Assembly: GCA_023139045.1 (NCBI GenBank)
Contig: JAGLOJ010000003.1
Location: 1 to 41,239, forward strand
Length of the DNA: 41,239 bases
DNA from: Candidatus Sabulitectum sp.
GTDB taxonomy: Bacteria; Fermentibacterota; Fermentibacteria; Fermentibacterales; JCC-6
Direction: 5' to 3'
In this document: positions 24,305 through 32,883 of the stretch, one piece after another
How positions within the stretch are numbered: position 1 is the stretch's first letter
How the letters are laid out: the number at the start of each line of letters is the position of its first letter
The notes under the pieces: model-generated
Told to the model about the DNA's origin: nothing
The model's database searches: none
The model's input: only the letters and a program-made list of their open reading frames with translations
Made by a program: the position numbers and the translations under genes

Positions 24305-26726
24305 CCTGCTGCTTGCTTCAATGCTGGCCGCTGTGCCCCCCGGGTTCGACCTGAACTCTGCCACTTATGAGGAACTGCTTGATCTGGAGGGATTGTCTTC
24401 GGAACAGGTTGTTGTTCTATACGACTACATACAGGGTACCGGAGGCCTGGAGAATATATATGAGGTGGTGGATCTTCCCGGATTCACCCCGGTTACTCTT
24501 GGATGGCTCAGGGAGAATGTGATAGTTCTGCCTGCTCCTGAACCAAAGATTTCATCACAGATTCTCAGTGTAATGGAAAGACTTGCACAGGAGGATGGCC
24601 CCGGGGATGCAGCGGTTGAGTACTGGGAGGATCTTCTTCTCAGACCCATGCCCATCAACCGGGTTTCCTGGTGGGATCTGCGCAGTCTTGACCGTGTGAG
24701 CTTTATCGATGCAGCTTCTGTTGACAGCAGACTTCGGAGCCTGGGGCCGGTTTCTTCTGTTTCATCTCTCCGCAGCACAGAGAATCTTCGATACTACGGT
24801 TACCGCAACATGAGAGACTACATTTCAACCCGGGAACCGGATTATTCTGCCACCGACTTCTACGGCAGTTATCGTTTTATCTATGATGACAATGAAGGCC
24901 GGAGTGGAATCGATGACGGAGTTGAGGGTCACATTTCCGAATTGAAATCTGCCATCTCAGACATTATTGCCGGGGGAAGAGAGCTTTCATCCACTTCAAT
25001 AGACAGTCTTGAGCTTATCACAAGACTTCAGTCTGAGTATGCGCAGCTCATTGAAGCCCGCGATGTTACAGGTTTCAGCCACAGGGTTAGAGCGGGTGCA
25101 GGCGACAGATACCGGGCAGGTATCAGACTTTCCCGTGGAGTTAATTCTTTAGCCGGCAGCGATCTTATTGCCGGAGTTGATGCGCCGGTGAATGACAGAT
25201 TTGATGTTGGAAAGGTGTACTTCTCCTTTCAGGATGACGGATTTGTCAGACAGGTGATAGCCGGTAACTACAGGCTTTCACTTGCACAGGGGCTTCTGAT
25301 AGACAACTCTGATGAGTTGATGTACAGAAATACATACAGAACATGGGGTCTGACCCCTGACCTGACATCCTCAAGACAGAATGCTCTTCTTGGTGCTGCG
25401 ACCCGGATTGAAGCCGGTCAGGTGCTGGGATATGCGTTTGGCTCATTCACGCCAAGAGATGCCATCACAAATCTGGACGGTACGCCCAATGTGCTTTATC
25501 AGGGCGAGTTCAGACCCGAGGAATACAGTGATGTTCTTGATGAAACCACGTATGGCGGCTATGCCTTCTACGATCTGGGAGATTATCTTCCGGTAGGTAC
25601 AGCAATTGGTGTGGGAGTTCTTGAGATTCAATACAGTGATTCCCTGAACCCCACAGTCGCCGGAATAGACATACCCAACGACACATACACATGGGACTGT
25701 CCGGAGTACGCTCATATGCCCTCAGGGGACAGACTGAGTTACTTCGCAGGTTCCGCCCAGACCGTATACAGGAACATGAGTGCCGAAGTGGAGGCTGTCA
25801 GGCAGGACAATGGCGCCTGGGCAAGCATCACCACAGCCAGCTGGCAGAATAACTGGTTCAACGTTACCGGTTCTTACCGCAACTACGCTCTCGACTTCAT
25901 GAATCCGTACAACCGGGCTTTTGCGGAACAGCACAGATTTGATGATACCGTTTTTGAAAAGCCCTACAGGCTCAATGATCCTCTGGCTTCCCAGCTTGCA
26001 GATCTTCCCGTGCCCAAGCCTGAAGAGGGGCTCTATCTGGAGAGTCGTTTCCAGGTCAGTCGTCAGGTTACCTTTACCAGGGTGTATCTGGATATCTGGA
26101 GGAATCTGGCTTACAATACCGAGAACCTCAGGTTTCAGGGTGAAGTAGAGTACAGACCTGTGTGGCCGGTCAGATTCCGGCTGAAGTACAAGTTCCAGGA
26201 TAAGATAAACCACAAAGATATCGTTCCCAGCAACTCCCGTACGCAGGAATTCACTCTCCGTACATTTTCTCTTCCTTTCGGTGGAGATTATTTCAGCATG
26301 GAGCTGCGGTATGGGAATGTGGAACTTACTCCGAACCCTCTTTACGGTGACGACAGAAACATGTCAGGCGGTTTTCTTGCCATGCGCTGGGAGCACGACT
26401 TCAGCCCTGAGCTTTCTGTTCTCGGTGGCAGCACTTTCTGGACTACCAACGGTATGAGTCAGTGGGAATTTGAAGATACCGGAATTGATTTCCTCGATGG
26501 AGACGGAACAAAGTTCTATGTCACTGTGAAGAATACGCTTTCCGACAATCTTCAGCTTCGATTCAAGTTTGTACGGAAAGACACCTTCTTTCCTCATAAT
26601 GGATTTTACAGACCGGACCCCGATGATCAGTACCATTATCAGGGGGATCCGGATGAAACGGTAACTGATTTCGGTGATCATGTCACCGATTACGGTATTC
26701 GCTGCCAGCTTGACATCCGCTGGTAG
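24294..26726 (+). CDS. Large helix-hairpin-helix plus beta-barrel envelope protein
   Basis: Protein of 810 residues. Signal peptide MLFSLLLASMLAAVPP, then a ComEA-type helix-hairpin-helix pair at about residues 18-78 (DLNSATYEELLDLEGLSSEQVVVLYDYI, VVDLPGFTPVTLGWLRE), a charged linker, then from about residue 235 a long beta-rich region with typical outer-membrane strands ending in YGIRCQLDIRW. The HhH motif usually binds DNA or serves as a compact protein-interaction domain; exported versions joined to barrels occur in Bacteroidota-like genomes without known function. The C-terminal aromatic residue favours outer-membrane insertion. Overlaps the previous gene by 11 bases. Confidence 0.75.
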   Translation: MLFSLLLASMLAAVPPGFDLNSATYEELLDLEGLSSEQVVVLYDYIQGTGGLENIYEVVDLPGFTPVTLGWLRENVIVLPAPEPKISSQILSVMERLAQEDGPGDAAVEYWEDLLLRPMPINRVSWWDLRSLDRVSFIDAASVDSRLRSLGPVSSVSSLRSTENLRYYGYRNMRDYISTREPDYSATDFYGSYRFIYDDNEGRSGIDDGVEGHISELKSAISDIIAGGRELSSTSIDSLELITRLQSEYAQLIEARDVTGFSHRVRAGAGDRYRAGIRLSRGVNSLAGSDLIAGVDAPVNDRFDVGKVYFSFQDDGFVRQVIAGNYRLSLAQGLLIDNSDELMYRNTYRTWGLTPDLTSSRQNALLGAATRIEAGQVLGYAFGSFTPRDAITNLDGTPNVLYQGEFRPEEYSDVLDETTYGGYAFYDLGDYLPVGTAIGVGVLEIQYSDSLNPTVAGIDIPNDTYTWDCPEYAHMPSGDRLSYFAGSAQTVYRNMSAEVEAVRQDNGAWASITTASWQNNWFNVTGSYRNYALDFMNPYNRAFAEQHRFDDTVFEKPYRLNDPLASQLADLPVPKPEEGLYLESRFQVSRQVTFTRVYLDIWRNLAYNTENLRFQGEVEYRPVWPVRFRLKYKFQDKINHKDIVPSNSRTQEFTLRTFSLPFGGDYFSMELRYGNVELTPNPLYGDDRNMSGGFLAMRWEHDFSPELSVLGGSTFWTTNGMSQWEFEDTGIDFLDGDGTKFYVTVKNTLSDNLQLRFKFVRKDTFFPHNGFYRPDPDDQYHYQGDPDETVTDFGDHVTDYGIRCQLDIRW

Positions 26727-26738
26727 GCAGGAGGACAT

Positions 26739-27911
26739 ATGGGTATAACAGCAGGCGGAATGATTATCCTTCTGGCCCTCTCCGGCGGCCTGCCGGAGGT
26801 ATTGTGGCTTGGAGATGAGGGAATAACCGGTTCAGCAGGAGCGGCAGCCATGGGTAACACTGTTTATGCAGATGTTTCTCCCCAGGCAGCTTTGCAGAAT
26901 CCGGCAATGGCTTCTCTGCTACCTGAGGGCTTCAGTGCTGGAATTACCGGAACTGTGGCTCTGGATATTGAGAAAAGAACCAGAAGAGTGTACGATAGTT
27001 TCGGCGGGGTAGTGGGAGAATCTGAGCACAGTTTCAATCAGAATTTTCATCCTCTTCCCGGTGCCGTTGCTCTTTCATGGAAGCAGGGTGCTCTGGCGGT
27101 TTCAGCCGGCTGGAGAGCAGCTTCCACATTCGGTTATGCATACAGCAGGGTAATGAATGACGGTAATTATGTGAAGATCGGGCAGGAGATCCTGGACATC
27201 AGCGGAATGCTCAGTGATTTTGGTCTGTCTGCAGCCTGGACCCGGTGGGAAATACTATCCATTGGCGCCGGTGGAAGTTTCGTAACGGGAACCAGATCAC
27301 TGGATCACAGGATCGAGTATGTTGATCCCACCGTTTCTGATGTTGAATCCGGGATAGACACAGATATTACGGGAATGACAATGCGCGGATCGGCTCTTGT
27401 TGATCTGGGTCGGGTTTCCATCAGCGGTGGAATTGAACAGCCCATGAACTGGAAGATGGAAGTAGAGTCTGTAAAGACCGATCTGACACTTCCCATAACT
27501 GTCAGAGCAGGGCTCAGGTATCTGCCTGGTAACAGGCTTATGAGCCTTTTCGTCGCTGATTTCTGGTGGTCAGGTACATCTTCCGTTGAAATTGCAGATG
27601 TTGATGCAGCCATGAGGAATTCCTGGGGATTCGGTGCTGGAGTAGAGAACACCCTTCCCGGCAACACAATCGGCAGGGCAGGTTTTGAGTATGACAGTTC
27701 TCCCCTCGCGGGGGCACTTGACAGAATGAAGTTCACAACAGGGCTTGGCTGGGCAATTGGCGATCTTACTGTAGACGCTGCAATCAGCTTCTCCCCGGTC
27801 CGCTGGGATCAGTTCCAGTTTGATGGTCTTCCATCATTCACACCGGGAGATTCTCTGGTGGTTGAATCCAGCAGAACCGCATTTACTCTTGGCGTCACAA
27901 AGACATTCTAG
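26739..27911 (+). CDS. PorV/FadL-like outer-membrane protein
   Basis: Protein of 390 residues with a signal segment (ITAGGMIILLALSGGLP) and the family opening GITGSAGAAAMGNTVYADVSPQAALQNPAMASLLPEG, again the 'small-residue turn then NPA' signature of PorV/UPF0164 barrels. Later strands include LSWKQGALAVSAGWRAAST and LGWAIGDLTVDAAISF, and the protein ends TAFTLGVTKTF with a terminal aromatic. CAGGAGGAC precedes the ATG. It is the second protein of this type in the cluster, and the two are not close copies. Role inferred: outer-membrane channel or surface-protein docking. Confidence 0.72.
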   Translation: MGITAGGMIILLALSGGLPEVLWLGDEGITGSAGAAAMGNTVYADVSPQAALQNPAMASLLPEGFSAGITGTVALDIEKRTRRVYDSFGGVVGESEHSFNQNFHPLPGAVALSWKQGALAVSAGWRAASTFGYAYSRVMNDGNYVKIGQEILDISGMLSDFGLSAAWTRWEILSIGAGGSFVTGTRSLDHRIEYVDPTVSDVESGIDTDITGMTMRGSALVDLGRVSISGGIEQPMNWKMEVESVKTDLTLPITVRAGLRYLPGNRLMSLFVADFWWSGTSSVEIADVDAAMRNSWGFGAGVENTLPGNTIGRAGFEYDSSPLAGALDRMKFTTGLGWAIGDLTVDAAISFSPVRWDQFQFDGLPSFTPGDSLVVESSRTAFTLGVTKTF

Positions 27912-27924
27912 AAAGGACGGTATC

Positions 27925-29526
27925 ATGCTCACAAGAATTGCGCTGGTACTTTTCCTTCTGGCTGCCTTTGCCCAGGCGGAGATTGTTTATCTGAACATTC
28001 TTCACACCAATGATATTCACGGAGGAATCGCCCCGCGGGAGGCCTCCTTTATGAATCCCGATTTTCCTCCGGGAATCGGTGGTGGTGCCTGGATTGCCGC
28101 TTATGTGAATCAGGTAAGGGAAGAGTGTCTGGATAGCGGCGAGTACTGCCTGCTCATCGATGCCGGGGACGTATGGCAGGGAACTCCTGTGGGTAATTAC
28201 AACTCGGGTGAATTTATGATGGAATGGATGAATTCCCTGGATTATGACATGATGACCCTGGGCAATCATGATTTCGATCATGGAGCGGATAACGCCATCC
28301 AGAAAGCCAGGATGGCCGACTTCCCGGTAATCTGTACGAATTTTACAACATTGGAGGGTGAGATTCCTGCGCCCATTCTACCATACATATTTACTGACAT
28401 GGACGGTATCAATGTGGCTTTTGTGGGAGTGACCACATCAGACACCTATGGTCTTGTTGATCCGGAGTTGCTTGAGGGCTACTTGATTTCTCCAGAGCTT
28501 GAATCTGTGGAATCTGCACTGGAAGAGGTATACGCTCAGGGTGCCGAAGTGGTCATTCTTGTCTCCCATCTTGGACAGCCCCCTGATCCGGAGAGATACA
28601 CGGCAAGAGTCTATGATGCCTGGGACAACGGGGAAGAGTACACAAAAGATTTTGCATTCAACACCGCCGAACTTACATGCATGGTGGAGGGGATCGATTT
28701 AATCGTCAGTGGTCACACGCATGTAGGCCTGCGGCAGCCATGGGTGAACCCTCTCACCCACACAATAGTGGTTCAGGGCTATGCAAATGGAACAGGAATC
28801 GGGCACATCAGACTGGCGCTTGATACTGAAACCGGATCAATTATCGGATATGACCTTCCTGACGGCGAGGAATACATCAGCCTGCTTCATGACAGGTTCT
28901 GGCCTGACATGGAGCAGTACGAGCTTATCAACGGATTCAGGGAAATCGCTGAGGCCGGCATGGATGAAGTGGTTGGTGAAGCTGTTACTGAAATACCGAG
29001 AGGCGGGGCAGAGCATCCTCTTGGCAGGCTGATGAGCGACGCTATCCGTGCGGCCACCAATGCCGATGTGGGTCTTCTGAACCGGGGAGGCATACGTGCT
29101 GCCATTCCCAGAGGACCAATTACCCCCAGAATTATCTACACATCAATTCCCTTTGAAGAGGATCTGTACACACTGGAAATAACAGGTGCTGAGCTTCTTG
29201 AGATACTGGAAACCGGTATGCAGGGTCGGAGAAGAGATATGGAGATATCCGGCTTTACATGCAACCGAAATCAGGCAGTGGAAGACGGCTCGAAGATCGA
29301 GGAATCCATGATAAATGGTGAGCCTCTGAACCCTGATGCAGTTTACATTCTTGTGACTACAGGATATCTTGCACAGGGCAATGTTGGATATGATATAATG
29401 CTTGATCATGATGCGACTTTTGCAGGAGTAACGCTGCTTCAGGCCGTTACCGATCATATCGCATCTTCTTCACCAATTGAACCAGATAACGCAACAAGAA
29501 TTATCTGGATCGAAGAAGAAAGGTAA
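27925..29526 (+). CDS. Periplasmic 5'-nucleotidase / UshA-like metallophosphatase
   Basis: Protein of 533 residues with signal peptide MLTRIALVLFLLAAFAQA. The metallophosphatase domain has NILHTNDIHGG (ligands Asp30, His32), IDAGDVWQG, LGNHDFDHG and SGHTHVG. A C-terminal 5'-nucleotidase domain follows from about residue 335, with LGRLMSDAIRAATNADVGLLNRGGIRAAIP. It hydrolyses nucleotides or sugar nucleotides outside the inner membrane. Start ATG 27925 is supported by AAAGGACGG; the open frame begins earlier inside the previous gene. No lipobox or LPxTG signal is seen, so it is probably periplasmic. Confidence 0.9.
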   Translation: MLTRIALVLFLLAAFAQAEIVYLNILHTNDIHGGIAPREASFMNPDFPPGIGGGAWIAAYVNQVREECLDSGEYCLLIDAGDVWQGTPVGNYNSGEFMMEWMNSLDYDMMTLGNHDFDHGADNAIQKARMADFPVICTNFTTLEGEIPAPILPYIFTDMDGINVAFVGVTTSDTYGLVDPELLEGYLISPELESVESALEEVYAQGAEVVILVSHLGQPPDPERYTARVYDAWDNGEEYTKDFAFNTAELTCMVEGIDLIVSGHTHVGLRQPWVNPLTHTIVVQGYANGTGIGHIRLALDTETGSIIGYDLPDGEEYISLLHDRFWPDMEQYELINGFREIAEAGMDEVVGEAVTEIPRGGAEHPLGRLMSDAIRAATNADVGLLNRGGIRAAIPRGPITPRIIYTSIPFEEDLYTLEITGAELLEILETGMQGRRRDMEISGFTCNRNQAVEDGSKIEESMINGEPLNPDAVYILVTTGYLAQGNVGYDIMLDHDATFAGVTLLQAVTDHIASSSPIEPDNATRIIWIEEER

Positions 29527-29530
29527 CCGG

Positions 29531-30901
29531 TTGAAAATAACAGTTCTTGGTGCCGGACTGGCAGGTCTCAGTGCAGGCGAAGAGTTAGCCCGGCGAGGAT
29601 ACAGCGTTGTAGTTCTGGAGAAGGAACCCTTTTACGGAGGTCTGGCTGCCACCATTAAGAGAAATGGTTTCGATTACGATCTGGGCCCTCACAGATTTCA
29701 CACATCAAACAACATGATACTGGATTTTGTAAAGAGGCTTCCCGGAATTGATCTTCTTGAGTTGAACAGGGTAAGCAGAATCAGACTTCTCGACAGGTAC
29801 TTTGATTATCCTCTTGCATTCAGCAATGTGCTGTCAACCATGCCCCTGCACCGGGGAATCGGCATGATGCTGAGTTTTCTCTGGGAGAAGATAAGGGGAC
29901 TTTTCGCTCCAAGAGAGCAGGAAAGCTTCGAAGGATGGGTTCTCAGCCGTTTCGGCCGGGGGCTCTATGATCTTTACCTGGCACCGTACAACAAAAAACT
30001 CTGGGGTATTGAGCCGTCAAAGCTCAGCGCAGACTGGGCCAGCCAGAGAATTACTGTGCCAAGTCTGGCAGGTTTGATCAGGGAGACAGTTGCTCCATCA
30101 AAGGAAACAGTTAGAAGTCTCGTAAGCACATTTCATTATCCCAGGGGCGGTATCGGTGAGATCTGCCGGGGGCTTGCATCCGGAATAACTGAAGCGGGTG
30201 GTTCTATTCTCTTCTCCACCGAGCCCGCTGGTTTGAATAAAACAGACAAGGGCTGGCGTATCGATCTTCCGGATGGTCACATCATGTGCGACAAGGTAAT
30301 CAACACAATACCTGTCAACAGCTACACTGAGCTTCTCGGTGACATTCTTCCGGAGAAAGTTCACAAGGCGGCCGCTGACCTCAAGTTCAGAGCTCTGGTG
30401 TTTCTCACAGTTCGTCTAAACAGAGATATTGAGCCATCGGATCACTGGATTTATACATCTGAAGGCCGTTACCTGTTCAACAGACTTTCGATTTCCAGGA
30501 ATTTTGACCCGGATGTACCATCGCAGGTTGTTTTTGAATACAGTTGCCAGGAAAATGATGAAGTCTGGAGCATGTCTGAAGAAGATCTTCTTGGAACCAC
30601 AATACCCGGAGCTGAACATCTGGGACTGTTTTCTGCTGATATGGTACTCGGTGCAGATGTCAGCCGCCGGGCATATGCCTATCCCATCTATGATCTTACC
30701 TATGCAAAGAATACCTCTCTGGTTCTTGACGCGTTGGAAAACATAGCAGACAGCGTTACATGTGGCCGACAGGGGTTATTTCGGTACAACAACATGGATC
30801 ACTCAATCGAAATGGGTAAATACGCTGCTCTTGAGATTCTCGGTGAAGCTTCTGTGAAAAATCACTTTAACTGGGATGAGAATACCTGGGCTGATGGTTA
30901 A
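29531..30901 (+). CDS. FAD-dependent oxidoreductase, protoporphyrinogen oxidase/UDP-galactopyranose mutase-like
   Basis: Flavoprotein of 456 residues. N-terminal dinucleotide-binding motif VLGAGLAGLSAGEELARRGYSVVVLE, then GGLAATIKRNGFDYDLGPHRFH. The mid-region segment YNKKLWGIEPSKLSADWASQRI resembles the YxxKxWG signature of GLF-like and related polysaccharide-locus enzymes. True HemG/HemY function is not supported by any heme gene nearby. The start is TTG 29531 with AGAAAGG upstream, right where the Rossmann motif begins; the reading frame extends into the nucleotidase gene without signals. Likely acts on a sugar nucleotide or lipid-linked substrate; substrate uncertain. Confidence 0.78.
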   Translation: MKITVLGAGLAGLSAGEELARRGYSVVVLEKEPFYGGLAATIKRNGFDYDLGPHRFHTSNNMILDFVKRLPGIDLLELNRVSRIRLLDRYFDYPLAFSNVLSTMPLHRGIGMMLSFLWEKIRGLFAPREQESFEGWVLSRFGRGLYDLYLAPYNKKLWGIEPSKLSADWASQRITVPSLAGLIRETVAPSKETVRSLVSTFHYPRGGIGEICRGLASGITEAGGSILFSTEPAGLNKTDKGWRIDLPDGHIMCDKVINTIPVNSYTELLGDILPEKVHKAAADLKFRALVFLTVRLNRDIEPSDHWIYTSEGRYLFNRLSISRNFDPDVPSQVVFEYSCQENDEVWSMSEEDLLGTTIPGAEHLGLFSADMVLGADVSRRAYAYPIYDLTYAKNTSLVLDALENIADSVTCGRQGLFRYNNMDHSIEMGKYAALEILGEASVKNHFNWDENTWADG

Positions 30902-31286
30902 TCTCAGAAAAACCGGCTCGATTCTGCTCATAGCAATAGGCGCCATTTTTGTTTTCGGCACTTTCGTGAATCCTCCGGTTCTCAGACCTCTTCTGGCAGG
31001 TACCTGCCACAGGCTCCCGCAAAGATCCTTTGACTGGGCGCCGGGTCTTTGTGCAAGATGCACCTTTTTCTGGATCGGGGTACTGTTGTCATCTCTGCTG
31101 ATGTTCCTCAAAAAGCTGCCCGGTTCCGTCATGGTGGGTTTGTTACTGATTGTTCCCATGGCACTTGACGGGTCGCTTCAGTTCATCGGTTTCTACGAGA
31201 GTACAAACCTTATGAGACTGCTTAGCGGCTTTCTGGGAGGAGCTGGCCTCTGTATCCTGCTTGAGGGCGGCGCTAAAGATAAGTAG
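30894..31286 (+). CDS. DUF2085 membrane protein
   Basis: Small membrane protein of about 130 residues with three to four hydrophobic helices. The DUF2085 signature is clear: CHRLPQRSF followed by GLCARCTFFWIGVLLSS, i.e. a CHR motif and a CxRC motif on one side of the membrane that may bind a metal. The start is chosen at ATG 30894, overlapping the previous stop by eight bases; ATG 30876 is equally open. Function of the family is unknown. It seems to close the operon that began upstream, though no terminator hairpin with a T-tract follows. Confidence 0.78.
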   Translation: MVNLRKTGSILLIAIGAIFVFGTFVNPPVLRPLLAGTCHRLPQRSFDWAPGLCARCTFFWIGVLLSSLLMFLKKLPGSVMVGLLLIVPMALDGSLQFIGFYESTNLMRLLSGFLGGAGLCILLEGGAKDK

Positions 31287-31330
31287 TCATGGAAACACTT
31301 ACACTTGTACTTACAGCAACCATTGACAAT

Positions 31331-31458
31331 TCTGTCTGGAAGCGTGAGATTTGATGCCGACCAGACAGAGTATCTGGGGTCCACAGGAAGTGGAAGAGGC
31401 CGAACCTGACGGTTCGCTGTTGCTCTTCCGCAAGAGCATAATCAACTTGCGGAAAGGA
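31331..31458 (+). ncRNA. Candidate structured 5' leader (riboswitch-like) of the COG2403 GTPase gene
   Basis: The 180-base gap before the GTPase gene is packed with perfect inverted repeats: TCTGTCTGG/CCAGACAGA (31331-31339 and 31361-31369), TCCAC/GTGGA (31380-31384 and 31390-31394), CGAACC/GGTTCG with loop TGAC (31401-31416), GCTCTT/AAGAGC with loop CCGC (31422-31437), and TTCCGCAAG/CTTGCGGAA (31426-31434 and 31446-31454). The last includes the ribosome-binding site GGAAAGGA (31451-31458) and cannot form together with the preceding hairpin. In addition GGAAGAG (31392-31398) can pair with CTCTTCC (31423-31429), also excluding it. This is how a translational switch looks. No known riboswitch class is recognised; the function is inferred. 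Confidence 0.5.
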
Positions 31459-31467
31459 CGACTCAGT

Positions 31468-32793
31468 ATGAGCAGAAAGAGAACCCTGATCCTAGGCGCC
31501 GCCGGGCGCGATTTCCACAATTTCAACACACTGTATCGCAACGATGACAGTTACGAAGTAGTGGCCTTCACAGCAACCCAGATTCCTGATATCGATGGAA
31601 GAAAGTATCCAGCCGAACTGGCCGGAGAATTCTATCCTGAAGGCATCAAGATTCTTGATGAGAGCGAGCTTGAGAACATCATCAGCGGTGAGAACATTGA
31701 GCTTTGCGTTATGTCTTACAGTGATCTTCCCGACAGCACAGTCATGGCCCTTGCCAGCCGTGTGAACACAGCAGGTGCTGACTTTATCATGATCGGTGCC
31801 AGTCGCACAATGGTTAAGAGCACCAAGCCTGTTATTGCCATTACCGCTGTGCGTACAGGGTGTGGCAAGAGTCAGACAACCCGCCGTGTTGTCGAAGAAC
31901 TCAAGGCTGCCGGTAAGAAAGTTGTTGCAATTCGCCACCCGATGCCTTACGGTGACCTTGTGAAGCAGCGTGTACAGCGTTTTGAAACAATTGAGGATCT
32001 CAAAAAGCACCAGTGCACAATCGAAGAGATGGAAGAGTATGAGCCTCACATTTCCCGTGGCAACGTCATCTACTCAGGTGTAGATTACGAAGCCATTCTC
32101 CGTGAAGCAGAGAAAGAGGCAGACATCATCCTCTGGGATGGCGGCAACAACGATACATCCTTCTATGCCCCTGACCTGACCATCACTGTTGTTGATCCCC
32201 ACAGACCTGGCCACGAGCTCAGCTACTACCCCGGCCAGACCAACCTCAGACTTGCCGATGTTGTTGTAATCAACAAGATCGACAGTGCATACCCCGAGGA
32301 TGTTGAGGAAGTAAGAAAAAATATCCGTAAGGTGAATTCGACTGCCCGAATCATCGACGGTGCCAGCCCTGTTTCTGTCGACAAACCTGAGCTTCTTGTC
32401 GGGAAGAAGGTTCTTGTTGTTGAAGATGGACCTACACTTACCCATGGTGATATGGAGTACGGTGCAGGTTTTGTAGCAGCCGAGAAATACGGAGCAGCAG
32501 AGTTTGCCAACCCCGTTCCTCATGCAGTTGGTACCATCAGAGCCACCTTTGACAAGTACTACCCGGGCGTGGAGGAAACCGTAATTCTTCCTGCAATGGG
32601 TTATGGAGACGCTCAGATCAAGGATCTTGAGGATACCATTAACGCCATCGACTGTGATGTCGTTATCATTGGAACTCCTATTGATCTTTCCAGAATCATC
32701 AAGATAAACAAACCTACAGTTAAGGTTACATACGATCTTCAGGAGATAGGCAAGCCTGATCTCGCAGAAGTTCTGAAACCTTATACCAAGTAG
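31468..32793 (+). CDS. COG2403 GTPase / cyclic 2,3-diphosphoglycerate synthetase-like protein
   Basis: Cytoplasmic protein of 441 residues. An N-terminal Rossmann-like domain (LILGAAGRDFHNFNTLYRND) precedes a P-loop domain with Walker A AVRTGCGKS at residues 127-135, DGGNND at 224-229 and a GTPase-style NKID at 269-272. This is the COG2403 architecture, which contains the methanogen cyclic 2,3-diphosphoglycerate synthetase; bacterial members are mostly untested. GGAAAGGA lies 9 bases before ATG 31468; an in-frame open extension to 31351 runs through the structured leader and is not favoured. About half of its arginines use CGC/CGT where neighbours prefer AGA, hinting at high expression. A terminator follows, so it is monocistronic. 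Reaction here is uncertain. Confidence 0.82.
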   Translation: MSRKRTLILGAAGRDFHNFNTLYRNDDSYEVVAFTATQIPDIDGRKYPAELAGEFYPEGIKILDESELENIISGENIELCVMSYSDLPDSTVMALASRVNTAGADFIMIGASRTMVKSTKPVIAITAVRTGCGKSQTTRRVVEELKAAGKKVVAIRHPMPYGDLVKQRVQRFETIEDLKKHQCTIEEMEEYEPHISRGNVIYSGVDYEAILREAEKEADIILWDGGNNDTSFYAPDLTITVVDPHRPGHELSYYPGQTNLRLADVVVINKIDSAYPEDVEEVRKNIRKVNSTARIIDGASPVSVDKPELLVGKKVLVVEDGPTLTHGDMEYGAGFVAAEKYGAAEFANPVPHAVGTIRATFDKYYPGVEETVILPAMGYGDAQIKDLEDTINAIDCDVVIIGTPIDLSRIIKINKPTVKVTYDLQEIGKPDLAEVLKPYTK

Positions 32794-32828
32794 TAGAAAC
32801 AGTTCGCATGTAGCGATAGGCGCAAAGG

Positions 32829-32860
32829 AAGGCAGGTCCCATAGGGGTCTTGCCTTTCTT
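32829..32860 (+). terminator. Intrinsic terminator after the GTPase gene
   Basis: Stem AAGGCAGGTCCC pairs with GGGTCTTGCCTT (one T-T mismatch and one G-U) around a short loop ATAG, followed by a TTTCTT tract. It ends 24 bases before the ferredoxin gene, whose ribosome-binding site GGAGGT follows, and separates the GTPase unit from the kor operon, although some read-through is possible. Confidence 0.85.
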
Positions 32861-32883
32861 GCATCATCTGGAGGTATTGTTCA

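Noticed and set aside
29477-29530. Upstream start for the FAD oxidoreductase inside the nucleotidase gene
   Set aside because: The Rossmann strand starts at TTG 29531, which has a ribosome-binding site; the earlier residues are the nucleotidase gene in another frame.
31381-31420. Resemblance of the leader to a TPP riboswitch (GAACCTGA)
   Set aside because: Only this octamer matches; the CTGAGA and remaining conserved blocks of the TPP aptamer are missing and the octamer is part of a simple hairpin with loop TGAC.
31351-31467. N-terminal extension of the GTPase in frame through the leader
   Set aside because: No ribosome-binding site at 31351-31354, low-complexity peptide, and the family begins at MSRKRTLILG; the inverted repeats explain the stretch better.
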